From: Burkholderiales bacterium
GTDB taxonomy: Bacteria; Pseudomonadota; Gammaproteobacteria; Burkholderiales; Nitrosomonadaceae
Length of the DNA stretch: 64,000 nt
Direction: 5' to 3'
NCBI GenBank assembly: GCA_015075225.1
Contig: JABTUQ010000004.1
Span: 1-64,000 of the forward strand
The translations under genes were made by a program, and so were the position numbers. The notes under the pieces were generated by a model that saw nothing but the letters and a program-made list of their open reading frames with translations, was not told the DNA's origin and ran no database searches. Of the stretch, positions 38,080-46,571 are shown piece by piece (position 1 is the first letter of the stretch; every line of letters begins with the position of its first letter).

Positions 38080-39213
38080 ATGGATATAGTAGATTTCCAG
38101 GCTGGCGATTATGAACATCGCTATGAGTACAAGGCGTTTGTCCCTGCGCTGATTTGTCATGAATGGGTGATTGCTGATGCAGAGTTGACCGCACTGCTTG
38201 GCCGCGCAGATCGTGCGCTGGGGGAGTTGAATGCGTTTAGTCAGCTGATTCCCGATATTGATTTCTTCATCCGGATGCATGTTGCCAAGGAAGCCACGCA
38301 ATCCAGCCGGATTGAGGGTACGCAGACAAATATCGAGGATGCTTTCAAGGATATCAACGACCTGAAACCTGAAGAGCGGGACGATTGGACTGAGGTTCAG
38401 AACTACATCCGGGCAATCAATTTTGCTATCGCCTCCCTGGAAACACTGCCATTATCATCGCGCTTGCTGCGCCAGACCCATGCACAATTGCTGCAGGGGG
38501 TTCGGGGTGAGCATAAACAGCCGGGCGAGTTCCGGGTTAGCCAGAACTGGATAGGGGTCAGCTTGAAACATGCTGCCTTTGTACCGCCACACCACGAACG
38601 GGTGCCTGATTTGATGAGCGATCTGGAGAAGTTTCTCAACACCGGTGAGCATTTTGCACATCCGCTGATTCGTATTGCCATTGCGCATTATCAATTTGAA
38701 ACCATACATCCGTTTCTGGATGGTAACGGCCGGCTAGGACGGCTGATGATTTCGCTCTATTTGGCATCTGCAGGGCTGCTACATAAGCCGGCACTGTATC
38801 TATCCGATTATTTCGAACGTAACAAAACGGCTTATGTGGATCATCTGATGGCTGTTCGCCAGGGCAATCACCTGCGGGCCTGGCTGATTTTTTTCCTGTA
38901 CGGCATCGAGGAAACTGCGCGTGCTTCGGCTGCGGTGTTTCGTGCTGTGATCGGGTTAAAGCAGTGTATCGAGCGGGATGTGTTACCCCGTTTCAGCGCC
39001 CGGCGGCAAAACAATGCGCATGAGCTGATGCGGCACCTGTATGCGCGCCCCGTGATTGATATCAAATGGACGACAGACCTCATTCAATCTTCAACCAATA
39101 CAGCAGCCGCATTGATTGCGGATATGGTTGATTCCGGCGTGCTGATCGAAGTTACCGGGCAGCACCGCAATCGCCTGTTTGTGTTTAAAGACTATCTCGA
39201 TCTTTTCAAATAG
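38080..39213 (+). CDS. Class II Fic family adenylyltransferase
   Basis: A 377-residue Fic protein that would transfer AMP (or a similar group) from a nucleotide to target proteins. The catalytic motif HPFLDGNGRLGR occupies residues 210-221. The N-terminal inhibitory helix motif SSRIEG (75-80; S-x3-E-G) marks class II, in which the enzyme is self-inhibited. A C-terminal winged-helix region (about 315-377) includes SSTNTAAALIADMVDSGVLI. It starts without a good ribosome site and ends one base before the helicase start, so it is probably transcribed with it. Target unknown. It may be a toxin-like element or an integral part of the defence operon. Confidence 0.92.
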   Translation: MDIVDFQAGDYEHRYEYKAFVPALICHEWVIADAELTALLGRADRALGELNAFSQLIPDIDFFIRMHVAKEATQSSRIEGTQTNIEDAFKDINDLKPEERDDWTEVQNYIRAINFAIASLETLPLSSRLLRQTHAQLLQGVRGEHKQPGEFRVSQNWIGVSLKHAAFVPPHHERVPDLMSDLEKFLNTGEHFAHPLIRIAIAHYQFETIHPFLDGNGRLGRLMISLYLASAGLLHKPALYLSDYFERNKTAYVDHLMAVRQGNHLRAWLIFFLYGIEETARASAAVFRAVIGLKQCIERDVLPRFSARRQNNAHELMRHLYARPVIDIKWTTDLIQSSTNTAAALIADMVDSGVLIEVTGQHRNRLFVFKDYLDLFK

Positions 39214-39214
39214 C

Positions 39215-41281
39215 ATGATGATGAAATCCACTCCCTCCATTTCTGTCACTTACGCGCAAAACGGCCGCTCGGCCAGATCCAACGAGCTGGGGATGCGCCC
39301 GATGCAGGAGCGTGTTTTCGAGCGGCGCGGAGAGCAGTATCTGCTGATCAAATCGCCGCCAGCTTCCGGCAAGAGCCGGGCGCTGATGTTTATTGCACTG
39401 GACAAGCTGCACAACCAGGGGCTGAAGCAGGCCATCATCGTGGTGCCGGAGAAGAGTATCGGTGCCAGTTTTGCCAATGAGCCGCTGACCCGATCCGGTT
39501 TCTGGGCGGACTGGATGGTGATTCCGAAATGGAATCTGTGCAATGCACCGGGGACAGATGATGGCGGCAAGGTCAATTCGGTCGGCGCATTTCTTGAAAG
39601 TGATGACAAGGTGCTGGTTTGCACGCATGCCACTTTCCGTTTCGCGGTGGACAAGTTTGGTGTGGCAATGTTTGATGGCCGCCTGATTGCGGTGGATGAG
39701 TTCCACCATGTTTCCGCCAACCCGGACAACAGGCTGGGCGCGCATCTGGGAGAATTCATCAACCGGGACAAGGTGCATATTGTGGCGATGACTGGTTCCT
39801 ACTTCCGGGGCGATGCGGAAGCCGTGCTGACCCCTGCTGACGAAGCCCGGTTTGAAACGGTCACCTATACCTATTACGAGCAACTCAGTGGCTATGCGCA
39901 TCTGAAACAGCTCGATATTGGCTATTTCTTCTATTCCGGTTCCTACATTGACAGCATTCTCAAGGTGCTCGATCTAGCCGGGAAAACCATCATTCATATC
40001 CCGAATGTGAATTCGCGCGAAAGCACGAAAGACAAGATCAGAGAGGTGGAACATATCATCGAGGCACTGGGGGAATGGCAGGGGGCCGATCCGGTCACCG
40101 GGTTCCAGCTGGTCAGGACAGCGGATGGCCGGTTGCTCAAAATCGCCGATCTGGTGGAAGACGACCCGGCCAGGCGGGAGAAAGTATCCGCCGCGCTGAA
40201 AGATCCGGCACTCAGGCTTCACCGCGACCATGTGGACATCATCATCGCGCTGGGGATGGCGAAGGAGGGGTTTGACTGGATCTGGTGCGAACACGCGCTG
40301 ACGGTGGGTTATCGCTCCAGCCTGACCGAGATTGTGCAGATTATTGGCCGCGCCACCCGCGATGCACCGGGCAAGATCCGCACCCGTTTCACCAATCTGA
40401 TCGCCGAGCCTGACGCCTCTGCACAGGTTGTTACCGAGGCGGTGAACGATACGCTCAAAGCCATCGCGGCCAGTTTGTTGATGGAGCAGGTGCTGGCGCC
40501 CCGCTTCGAATTCAAGCCAAAGAATTCAGCCAGCAGTCCGCAGGCAGGGTTTGATTATGGCGAGCAGGGCTATCAGCCGGATCAATGCAATGTGGGTTTC
40601 AATCACGAAACCGGACAATTCCAGGTCGAGATCAAGGGATTGAGCGAGCCGAAAAGCCCGGAAGCCAGTCGCATTTGCCAGCAGGATCTGAACGAGGTGA
40701 TTGCCAGTTTCGTGCAGGACAAAACGGCGATCGAGCGCGGGTTGTTCGATGAAGAGCTGGTGCCGGAAGAACTGACACAGCTGCGCATGGGCAAGATTGT
40801 CCGCGAAAGATACCCGGAGCTGGATGCGGAAGATCAGGAGGCGGTGCGCCAGCACGCTATTGCCGCGCTCAATCTGACGCAGCAGGCCAGACAGTTTGTG
40901 TCCGGAGATGGCAATGGCATGGGCGAACCTGTCGCCAATACGGCCCTGATCGAGGGGGTACGCAAATTTGCCATGGATGTACGCGAACTGGATATTGATC
41001 TGATTGATCGCATCAACCCGTTCAGCGAGGCGTATGCCATTCTGGCCAAGGCGATGAGCGAGGAAAGTTTAAGACAGGTGGCTGCCGTGATCGGGGCAAA
41101 ACGTACCAGCCTGACGCCGGAAGAAGCCAGGGAGCTGGCGGTTCGCGCTGTATCTTTCAAAAAGGAACGGGGGCGCGTGCCCTCTCCCACTTCGGCCGAT
41201 GCCTGGGAAAAACGCATGGCAGAAGGTGCTGCCGCGTTTATGCGCTTCAAAAAAGAGGGTAGCTATGGCGAACGAACCTGA
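39215..41281 (+). CDS. SF2 (DEAD/DEAH-like, ResIII-type) helicase
   Basis: A 688-residue helicase-like protein with Walker A PPASGKS (48-54), Walker B AVDEFHH (159-165, a DEFH box), motif III MTGSYF (192-197) and motif VI VQIIGRATRDAPG (374-386). A C-terminal region of about 300 residues has no nuclease motif I can see. Unlike classic type III Res subunits it thus lacks its own endonuclease and may pair with the following GIY-YIG protein, which it overlaps by 17 bases. Start codons ATG at 39215, 39218 and 39221 run together; any may be used. Together with the methyltransferase this suggests a restriction-like system. Confidence 0.88.
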   Translation: MMMKSTPSISVTYAQNGRSARSNELGMRPMQERVFERRGEQYLLIKSPPASGKSRALMFIALDKLHNQGLKQAIIVVPEKSIGASFANEPLTRSGFWADWMVIPKWNLCNAPGTDDGGKVNSVGAFLESDDKVLVCTHATFRFAVDKFGVAMFDGRLIAVDEFHHVSANPDNRLGAHLGEFINRDKVHIVAMTGSYFRGDAEAVLTPADEARFETVTYTYYEQLSGYAHLKQLDIGYFFYSGSYIDSILKVLDLAGKTIIHIPNVNSRESTKDKIREVEHIIEALGEWQGADPVTGFQLVRTADGRLLKIADLVEDDPARREKVSAALKDPALRLHRDHVDIIIALGMAKEGFDWIWCEHALTVGYRSSLTEIVQIIGRATRDAPGKIRTRFTNLIAEPDASAQVVTEAVNDTLKAIAASLLMEQVLAPRFEFKPKNSASSPQAGFDYGEQGYQPDQCNVGFNHETGQFQVEIKGLSEPKSPEASRICQQDLNEVIASFVQDKTAIERGLFDEELVPEELTQLRMGKIVRERYPELDAEDQEAVRQHAIAALNLTQQARQFVSGDGNGMGEPVANTALIEGVRKFAMDVRELDIDLIDRINPFSEAYAILAKAMSEESLRQVAAVIGAKRTSLTPEEARELAVRAVSFKKERGRVPSPTSADAWEKRMAEGAAAFMRFKKEGSYGERT

Positions 41282-42452
41282 TCTCGATGAACTGGCAGCC
41301 GAACTGGCTGATTTTGCCCCGCCGGAGAAACAGGCGGGACACTCGGCGCGCGAGGAACGCATTATTGCCGGATTCGAGGAGATCCAGCGGTTTGTGGGAC
41401 AGCATGGCCATCTTCCACGACATGGCGAAGATGGTGATATTTTCGAGCGGCTTTACGCCGTGCGGCTGGATCGCCTGCGTGCGCTGGAGGAATGCCGGGC
41501 ATTGCTGGCTCCGCTCGATCATCAGTGTTTGCTGAACACCGCTGGCGTACAGGAATCGCAAGGCGACTATTCCCTGACGGATGAAGAACTGTTGAACGAA
41601 CTGGAAGATGCGGCAGATTCAGTTGATATTACCGGGCTGCGCCATGTGCGCTCCCAGGCTGAAATCAGGACTGCGGAGGAGATTGCAGCGCGGTACCCAT
41701 GCGCTGATTTTGAAACATTCTCTCCTTTGTTCAGCCAGGTACAACACGATTTGAAAGCGGGCTCACGGCAGGCACGCCGTTTTATGGGTGATGCCCGGGT
41801 GGATGCGGGTGATTTTTTCATTCTGGGCGGACAAACTGTTTATGTCGCGGAAAAAGGGGAGGAATTCACTACTCCCCAGAATCAGCCGGATGCCCGTTTA
41901 CGGGTGATTTATTCGAATGGCACCGAAAGCAATCTGCTGATGCGCTCGTTACAGCGTGCGTTGAACAAGGACGAAACCAGCCGGAGAATTACCAGAAAGG
42001 AGCAGGGTTCGTTGTTTGGCACGGTGATGGAGGAAGCGGATATTGAAAGCGGCACCATTTATGTGCTGCGCAGCCTGTCGAACCATCCTTTTATTGCCGA
42101 ACACCGCCTGTTGATTCATAAAATCGGCGTAACCGGCGGTACGATTGAAACACGCATCGGCTATGCAGCACTCGATGCCACTTATCTGCTGGCCGGAGTG
42201 GAGATTGTGGCTACCTGGAAATTGGCCGGGATCAACCGCACCAGGCTGGAAGCATTGTTCCACCGCATTTTTGCTCCAGCACAGCTCGACCTGACCATTC
42301 AGGACCGGTTTGGCCACCCGGTCAGACCAAGAGAATGGTTTCTTGTGCCATTCCATATTATTGACGAAGTGGTGAAACGCATTCTGGATGGATCCATTTC
42401 TGATGTGATTTACGACCCGGAAACGGCCAGTCTGGTTAGCCTGCATCCGTAG
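41265..42452 (+). CDS. GIY-YIG nuclease family protein (T5orf172/MUG113-like)
   Basis: A 395-residue protein. The C-terminal third carries a GIY-YIG domain: SGTIYVLRS (I265-Y266), IHKIGVTGG (K286-I287-G288), ETRI with R297, and TRLEALFHRIF with E329. The N-terminus (REERIIAGFEEIQRFVGQHG, then DIFERLYAVRLDRLRAL) looks like a conserved family domain of unknown role. The ATG at 41265 is chosen for its AGAGGGT ribosome site inside the helicase end, giving a 17-base overlap. GIY-YIG proteins cut DNA in repair, homing and some type II restriction enzymes. It converges with the MEKHLA gene, overlapping it by 17 bases. As the only visible nuclease of the set, it is the candidate effector. Confidence 0.85.
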   Translation: MANEPDLDELAAELADFAPPEKQAGHSAREERIIAGFEEIQRFVGQHGHLPRHGEDGDIFERLYAVRLDRLRALEECRALLAPLDHQCLLNTAGVQESQGDYSLTDEELLNELEDAADSVDITGLRHVRSQAEIRTAEEIAARYPCADFETFSPLFSQVQHDLKAGSRQARRFMGDARVDAGDFFILGGQTVYVAEKGEEFTTPQNQPDARLRVIYSNGTESNLLMRSLQRALNKDETSRRITRKEQGSLFGTVMEEADIESGTIYVLRSLSNHPFIAEHRLLIHKIGVTGGTIETRIGYAALDATYLLAGVEIVATWKLAGINRTRLEALFHRIFAPAQLDLTIQDRFGHPVRPREWFLVPFHIIDEVVKRILDGSISDVIYDPETASLVSLHP

Positions 42453-42921
42453 TAGATAGCGCTTCCCACTCCGGGATCAGGGCCGCCTGCCCGTAAAATT
42501 GACCTGTTTCATCCAGCAGGTTCCAGACGGTTGCATGGCGGATCAAAAACCGGCGGCCATCGGCTGCAATGCGGATTCCCGTGTAATCATCGATGTAGCC
42601 ATCGCGCAATACCCGTTCCAGCAGGCGCTCCCGTTCCGTTCGCTCCAGTGGTTCTGCCGACAGGCGCGAGGGCATTCGGGTAAATGCGTCCCGGGTCATG
42701 CCAAATAGCCGCAAGGCGGTCTGGTTGCCGTAATTGAACACCGGATCAGGCTGGGTGCCATGCGAAACCAGCGCGAAAGGCGCCTGTTCCAGCCATGCCA
42801 CGGCCTCACTGGCAGTTAGTTCCGGGTTGAACAAATACCGGCCGGTGCAGCGGCGGTAGCTTTCCTGCAGAATCGCCACGTGACGTGCTGTTTGATCGTT
42901 TTTACTGTCAGATGAATGCAT
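42436..42921 (-). CDS. MEKHLA domain (PAS-like) protein
   Basis: A 161-residue protein with the MEKHLA domain, a PAS-like fold. Marks are FNYGNQTALRLFGMTRDAFT with MPSRLSAEPLERTERERLLE and the C-terminal YIDDYTGIRIAADGRRFLIR with GQFYGQAALIPEW. The ligand and role are unknown; a sensing or redox function is possible from the fold only. The ATG at 42919-42921 is used, with a longer start four residues upstream possible. It converges on the GIY-YIG gene with an overlap and is divergent from thiS. Confidence 0.8.
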   Translation of the reverse strand: MHSSDSKNDQTARHVAILQESYRRCTGRYLFNPELTASEAVAWLEQAPFALVSHGTQPDPVFNYGNQTALRLFGMTRDAFTRMPSRLSAEPLERTERERLLERVLRDGYIDDYTGIRIAADGRRFLIRHATVWNLLDETGQFYGQAALIPEWEALSTTDAG

Positions 42922-43097
42922 GGCTGTGAACAATCTCCATCACCCGGACTGGCACGGTGTTTACCGGGTTCAATGTCGTATGGATCAGGCAGGGTATGCG
43001 CTGATACGGAAGGTTTCCGCCCTACCATCCGGCCAGACCCGCATGCTAGAATAAATCCCTTCGTTTTTGGGCTGCCTTTGGCTATTTTCTGAAAATC

Positions 43098-43298
43098 ATG
43101 CAACTCACTATCAACGGACAGCAACAAAGTTACGATGGCCCGCTGAATGTCCAGCAGCTCATAGAAAAGCTGTCTCTGCAGAACAAACGCATTGCCATCG
43201 AACGCAACGGCGAAATCATCCCGCGCAGTCAGTTTCCTGAACAACTCCTCAATGAAGGCGATCAACTGGAAATCATTGTGGCGGTGGGCGGTGGCTGA
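43098..43298 (+). CDS. thiS: Sulphur carrier protein ThiS
   Basis: ThiS carries sulphur as a C-terminal thiocarboxylate to build the thiazole of thiamine. The 66-residue protein has a ubiquitin-like fold and the required C-terminal Gly-Gly in VAVGGG. MQLTINGQQQSYDGPLNVQQ starts it. It is followed 65 bases later by thiG. I saw no TPP riboswitch in the 164 bases upstream. A GCTAGAATAAA stretch near 43050 is a possible -10 region. Confidence 0.95.
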   Translation: MQLTINGQQQSYDGPLNVQQLIEKLSLQNKRIAIERNGEIIPRSQFPEQLLNEGDQLEIIVAVGGG

Positions 43299-43363
43299 TT
43301 TTCCGGGCATTCAACTGCTGATCTGATGCCTTCTTTCAACTGACAAACACCTCTGGCGCTTTT

Positions 43364-44170
43364 ATGGAATCTCTCGTTATTGCTGGCAAAAATTATTCCT
43401 CCCGTTTATTGCTGGGAACGGGGAAGTACAGGGATTTCGCGCAAACCCGGGCCGCTGTCGATGCCAGTGGCGCGCAGATCATCACTGTTGCCATACGCCG
43501 CACCAATATCGGGCAGAACCCCGGCGAGCCGAATCTGCTGGATGTGCTGCCTCCATCGCAGTTTACGTTGCTGCCCAATACTGCCGGCTGTTACACGGCA
43601 GCCGATGCCGTGCGCACGCTGCGGCTGGCGCGCGAACTGCTCGATGGTCATGCCCTGGTGAAGCTGGAAGTGCTGGGCGATCAGAAAACGCTGTTTCCCG
43701 ATGTGGTGGCCACTATCGAGGCCGCAAAAATTCTGGTCAAGGATGGTTTTGATGTCATGGTTTATACATCGGATGATCCGATTATCGCGCGGCAGCTGGA
43801 AGACATCGGCTGTGTAGCCATCATGCCACTGGCTTCGCTGATTGGCTCCGGCATGGGCATTCTCAACCCGTGGAATCTGCAGATCATCATAGACAACGCC
43901 CGCGTGCCGGTGATTGTGGATGCTGGTGTCGGCACTGCATCGGATGCCACCATTGCGATGGAGCTTGGCTGCGATGGTGTGCTCATGAACACGGCTGTGG
44001 CCAGTGCCCGTGATCCGGTGCTGATGGCTTCGGCCATGCGCAAGGCGGTTGAGGCTGGGCGCGAAGCCTGGCTGGCCGGACGCATGCCGAAGAAGGTTTA
44101 CAAGGCCAGCCCAAGTTCTCCGGCGGAAGGCATGTTTACCGGAACTCAACCACCTGCTGCAAACAGTTAG
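43364..44170 (+). CDS. thiG: Thiazole synthase ThiG
   Basis: ThiG condenses the deoxyxylulose phosphate-derived sugar, dehydroglycine and ThiS-bound sulphur into thiazole phosphate. The 268-residue TIM barrel opens [20 protein letters not shown], has [20 protein letters not shown] with the Lys that forms the imine, and [39 protein letters not shown] with the phosphate site [12 protein letters not shown] follows. It is paired with thiS on the plus strand. Confidence 0.96.
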   Translation: MESLVIAGKNYSSRLLLGTGKYRDFAQTRAAVDASGAQIITVAIRRTNIGQNPGEPNLLDVLPPSQFTLLPNTAGCYTAADAVRTLRLARELLDGHALVKLEVLGDQKTLFPDVVATIEAAKILVKDGFDVMVYTSDDPIIARQLEDIGCVAIMPLASLIGSGMGILNPWNLQIIIDNARVPVIVDAGVGTASDATIAMELGCDGVLMNTAVASARDPVLMASAMRKAVEAGREAWLAGRMPKKVYKASPSSPAEGMFTGTQPPAANS

Positions 44171-44199
44171 ACTGCGCACCTCCTCACAGGAAACCGTCC

Positions 44200-44874
44200 T
44201 TGTCTGCTCACCCTCCGATTCGCAGCTATGTCCTTCGTCAGGGACATTTTTCCAATGCGCAGCGTCTGGCGTATGACACGCTGCTACCGCAATACGGCAT
44301 TCCTTTTTCTGAAGAACCGGTGGATCTGGAGCAGATTTTCGGGCGAATAGCCCCCAGAATCCTGGAGATTGGCTCGGGCATGGGCGAAACCACTGCCGAA
44401 ATTGCCAGACAGCACCCGGAAAAAGATTTTGTGGCGATCGAGGTGCATGCACCGGGGATCGGCAGTTTGCTCGACCGGATCGGCAAACAGGCACTGACCA
44501 ATCTGCGCATTATTCCGCACGATGCAAAACTGGTTCTGCAGCAGATGTTTGCTGATGCATCACTGGATGGCGTGCATATTTTTTTTCCGGATCCATGGCC
44601 CAAGGCACGGCATCACAAACGCCGCCTGATTCAGCCGGATTTTGTTTCACTGTTGTGTGACCGGCTAAAACCCGGGGGGTATCTGCATGCTGCTACCGAT
44701 TGGGAAGACTATGCCATCCATATTCTGCAAGTGTTGAGCAGCGAAAAACGGCTTGCCAATACCGCCACTGACTACGCTGTCCGCCCATCCTACCGGCCGC
44801 TGACCAAATTTGAACAGCGCGGCGTGAAGCTTGGCCATACCATCCGCGATATTATCTTCACCAGAATCGCCTGA
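44200..44874 (+). CDS. trmB: tRNA (guanine-N7-)-methyltransferase
   Basis: TrmB makes m7G46 in tRNA. The 224-residue protein has the SAM motif ILEIGSGMGETTAEIA, the family mark DGVHIFFPDPWPKARHHKRR (PDPWPK) and LKPGGYLHAATDWEDYAIHI, with the C-terminal YRPLTKFEQRGVKLGHTIRD. The start is TTG at 44200, about eight bases after a CAGGAAA sequence; no in-frame ATG gives a full N-terminus. It follows thiG by 29 bases and may be cotranscribed with it. Confidence 0.94.
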   Translation: MSAHPPIRSYVLRQGHFSNAQRLAYDTLLPQYGIPFSEEPVDLEQIFGRIAPRILEIGSGMGETTAEIARQHPEKDFVAIEVHAPGIGSLLDRIGKQALTNLRIIPHDAKLVLQQMFADASLDGVHIFFPDPWPKARHHKRRLIQPDFVSLLCDRLKPGGYLHAATDWEDYAIHILQVLSSEKRLANTATDYAVRPSYRPLTKFEQRGVKLGHTIRDIIFTRIA

Positions 44875-44879
44875 ACAAA

Positions 44880-44899
44880 TGCGCAGTCATCACTGCGCA
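44880..44899 (+). terminator. Stem-loop downstream of trmB
   Basis: TGCGCAGT (44880-44887) and ACTGCGCA (44892-44899) are perfect arms with a CATC loop, five bases after the trmB stop. No U-run follows, so it may be a 3' stabiliser rather than an efficient rho-independent terminator. Confidence 0.4.
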
Positions 44900-44993
44900 A
44901 TCACCGGATAACACGTAGTCATCCCTCTTTCCGACATCAAAAAATCCTGGCCCGTGTCGTTGATATGGTTTTGACCATCTTTACGGACATCTC

Positions 44994-45572
44994 ATGAATC
45001 TGGCCATTTTTTTCTACATTCTGCTTGCCGTGACCATCACCCTGCTGGTCATTGGCGTTCTGATCTATAACAGTCTGGTGGATATCAAGCACACTGTTTC
45101 TCAGGCATGGTCGAATATCGACGTGCTCTTGAAACAACGTCATGACGAACTTCCCAAGCTGGTTGAAACCTGCAGGCAATACATGCGCTATGAGCAGGAA
45201 ACACTCAGCAGGGTGATGGAAGCACGGACGCGCATTGCCAGCGCCCGCGAAACAGGCAATTTACCCGCTCTGGGTGCGGCAGAAAACGTGTTGAGAGCCG
45301 GTCTTGGGCAGCTCTATGCTGTCTCAGAAGCGTATCCGGAACTCCGGTCCAGCGAAAAATTTCAGCATTTGCAAACCCGCATCACCGGCCTGGAGAACGG
45401 GATCGCTGACCGGCGCGAGTATTACAACGAAGCCGCCAAGAACAACAATATCCGCATCGAGCAATTCCCTGACATCCTCATTGCTCGGTGGTTCGGATTT
45501 GGTGCGCGCTCGTTGCTGGAATTTTCCGATACCGACAAACGCGATCCGGACTTGAATACACTGTTCAGCTGA
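44994..45572 (+). CDS. lemA: LemA family protein
   Basis: A 192-residue protein with one N-terminal TM helix (about 4-25, FFYILLAVTITLLVIGVLIY) and a helical cytoplasmic or periplasmic domain with SLVDIKHTVSQAWSNIDVLL and EYYNEAAKNNNIRIEQFPDI. GFGARSLLEFSD lies near the C-terminus. LemA proteins occur widely; their molecular role is not settled. The next gene, 12 bases away, encodes a GIDE-domain membrane protein, a pairing seen in other bacteria that suggests a shared envelope task. Confidence 0.92.
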   Translation: MNLAIFFYILLAVTITLLVIGVLIYNSLVDIKHTVSQAWSNIDVLLKQRHDELPKLVETCRQYMRYEQETLSRVMEARTRIASARETGNLPALGAAENVLRAGLGQLYAVSEAYPELRSSEKFQHLQTRITGLENGIADRREYYNEAAKNNNIRIEQFPDILIARWFGFGARSLLEFSDTDKRDPDLNTLFS

Positions 45573-45584
45573 TCTGGCGAGATT

Positions 45585-46526
45585 ATGGACAGTGCTGCAA
45601 TCAGCCTGGTGCGCAGCCTTGATCCGGAAGAATACGGATTTACGCTGGTTTTCCTGATCGTGGCAGCGCTGATCGTTTTTTACTGTTTCATTCGTGAATG
45701 GAAGCGGTGGCATTTGATCAAGGACATGCCCACAGCACGTTTGCGTTCTGCTCATCAGGGGTATATCGAGCTGGAAGGCAAGGGCAGATCTGTTGCCGAT
45801 CAACCCGTTTTTGCACCGCTATCCAACCACGAATGCCTTTGGTATCACAGCCGGATCGAACGCAAGGAAACCATCCTGGAACAAAAACGCAGCCGGGTCG
45901 AATGGAAAATCCTGTATCAGCACACCAGCTCGAACTCATTTTTGCTGGATGATGGCACAGGCACCTGCCTGGTTAATCCGGAAGGAGCGGAAATCACCAG
46001 TAACGAAAAACTGGTCTGGCACGGAAACACCGAGTGGCCAACACGCACCCGGGTACTGGACAACGATTCGGCCATTGTCGCGATGACCAGCCGTTATCGC
46101 TACAGCGAACAGCTGATTTTGCCCGGACAGCGGCTGTATATCCTCGGCCAGCTGCAAACCGGATCTCCGGCCATGGAACAGCCGGTACGGGAAATTGCCC
46201 GCAACCTCATCAGCGACTGGAAGCTGGATCAACAACAGTTACTGGAACGATTTGATACCAACCGCGATGGCGAAATTGATCAGGCGGAATGGGAAGTGGC
46301 ACGCGCAGCGGCACTTTCACAGGCACAAGCCCTGCATGGGCAATTGTTGCAGGAGCCTGAAATCCATCATGTCTTCAGGCCGGAAGATGACAGGCGGCCA
46401 TTCATCATATCGACTCACCCACAAACAGAACTGATCCGCCAATACCGCCGCAATGCACTGATTGCGCTGGCAGCCTTCCTGGGCATAACAGGCTGCGCCA
46501 TCTGGCTATCCCAGGTTTACGGGTAA
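45585..46526 (+). CDS. GIDE-domain membrane protein with an EF-hand
   Basis: A 313-residue protein with TM helices near both ends (about 18-36 and 288-307). The middle shows the GIDE/BAM-like domain of the E3-ligase-like family: NHECLWYHSRIERKE, SSNSFLLDDGTGTCLVNPEG and SEQLILPGQRLYILGQL. No RING finger is present, so ubiquitin-ligase activity is not expected. Residues 224-235 (DTNRDGEIDQAE) form a perfect 12-residue EF-hand loop with acidic or Asn ligands at 1, 3, 5, 9 and 12, suggesting calcium binding. It follows lemA by 12 bases and is probably cotranscribed. Confidence 0.85.
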   Translation: MDSAAISLVRSLDPEEYGFTLVFLIVAALIVFYCFIREWKRWHLIKDMPTARLRSAHQGYIELEGKGRSVADQPVFAPLSNHECLWYHSRIERKETILEQKRSRVEWKILYQHTSSNSFLLDDGTGTCLVNPEGAEITSNEKLVWHGNTEWPTRTRVLDNDSAIVAMTSRYRYSEQLILPGQRLYILGQLQTGSPAMEQPVREIARNLISDWKLDQQQLLERFDTNRDGEIDQAEWEVARAAALSQAQALHGQLLQEPEIHHVFRPEDDRRPFIISTHPQTELIRQYRRNALIALAAFLGITGCAIWLSQVYG

Positions 46527-46571
46527 ATTTCTTTCCTTTTCAACACCCGGTCAGTCTTTGATAAAGACAGC

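Noticed and set aside
37984-38301. Minus-strand open frame over the Fic start
   Set aside because: It overlaps the conserved Fic N-terminus and the operator-like repeats, with no family likeness.
42934-43097. TPP riboswitch upstream of thiS
   Set aside because: The conserved CUGAGA and ACCUGA-type motifs of the THI box are not present in the interval.
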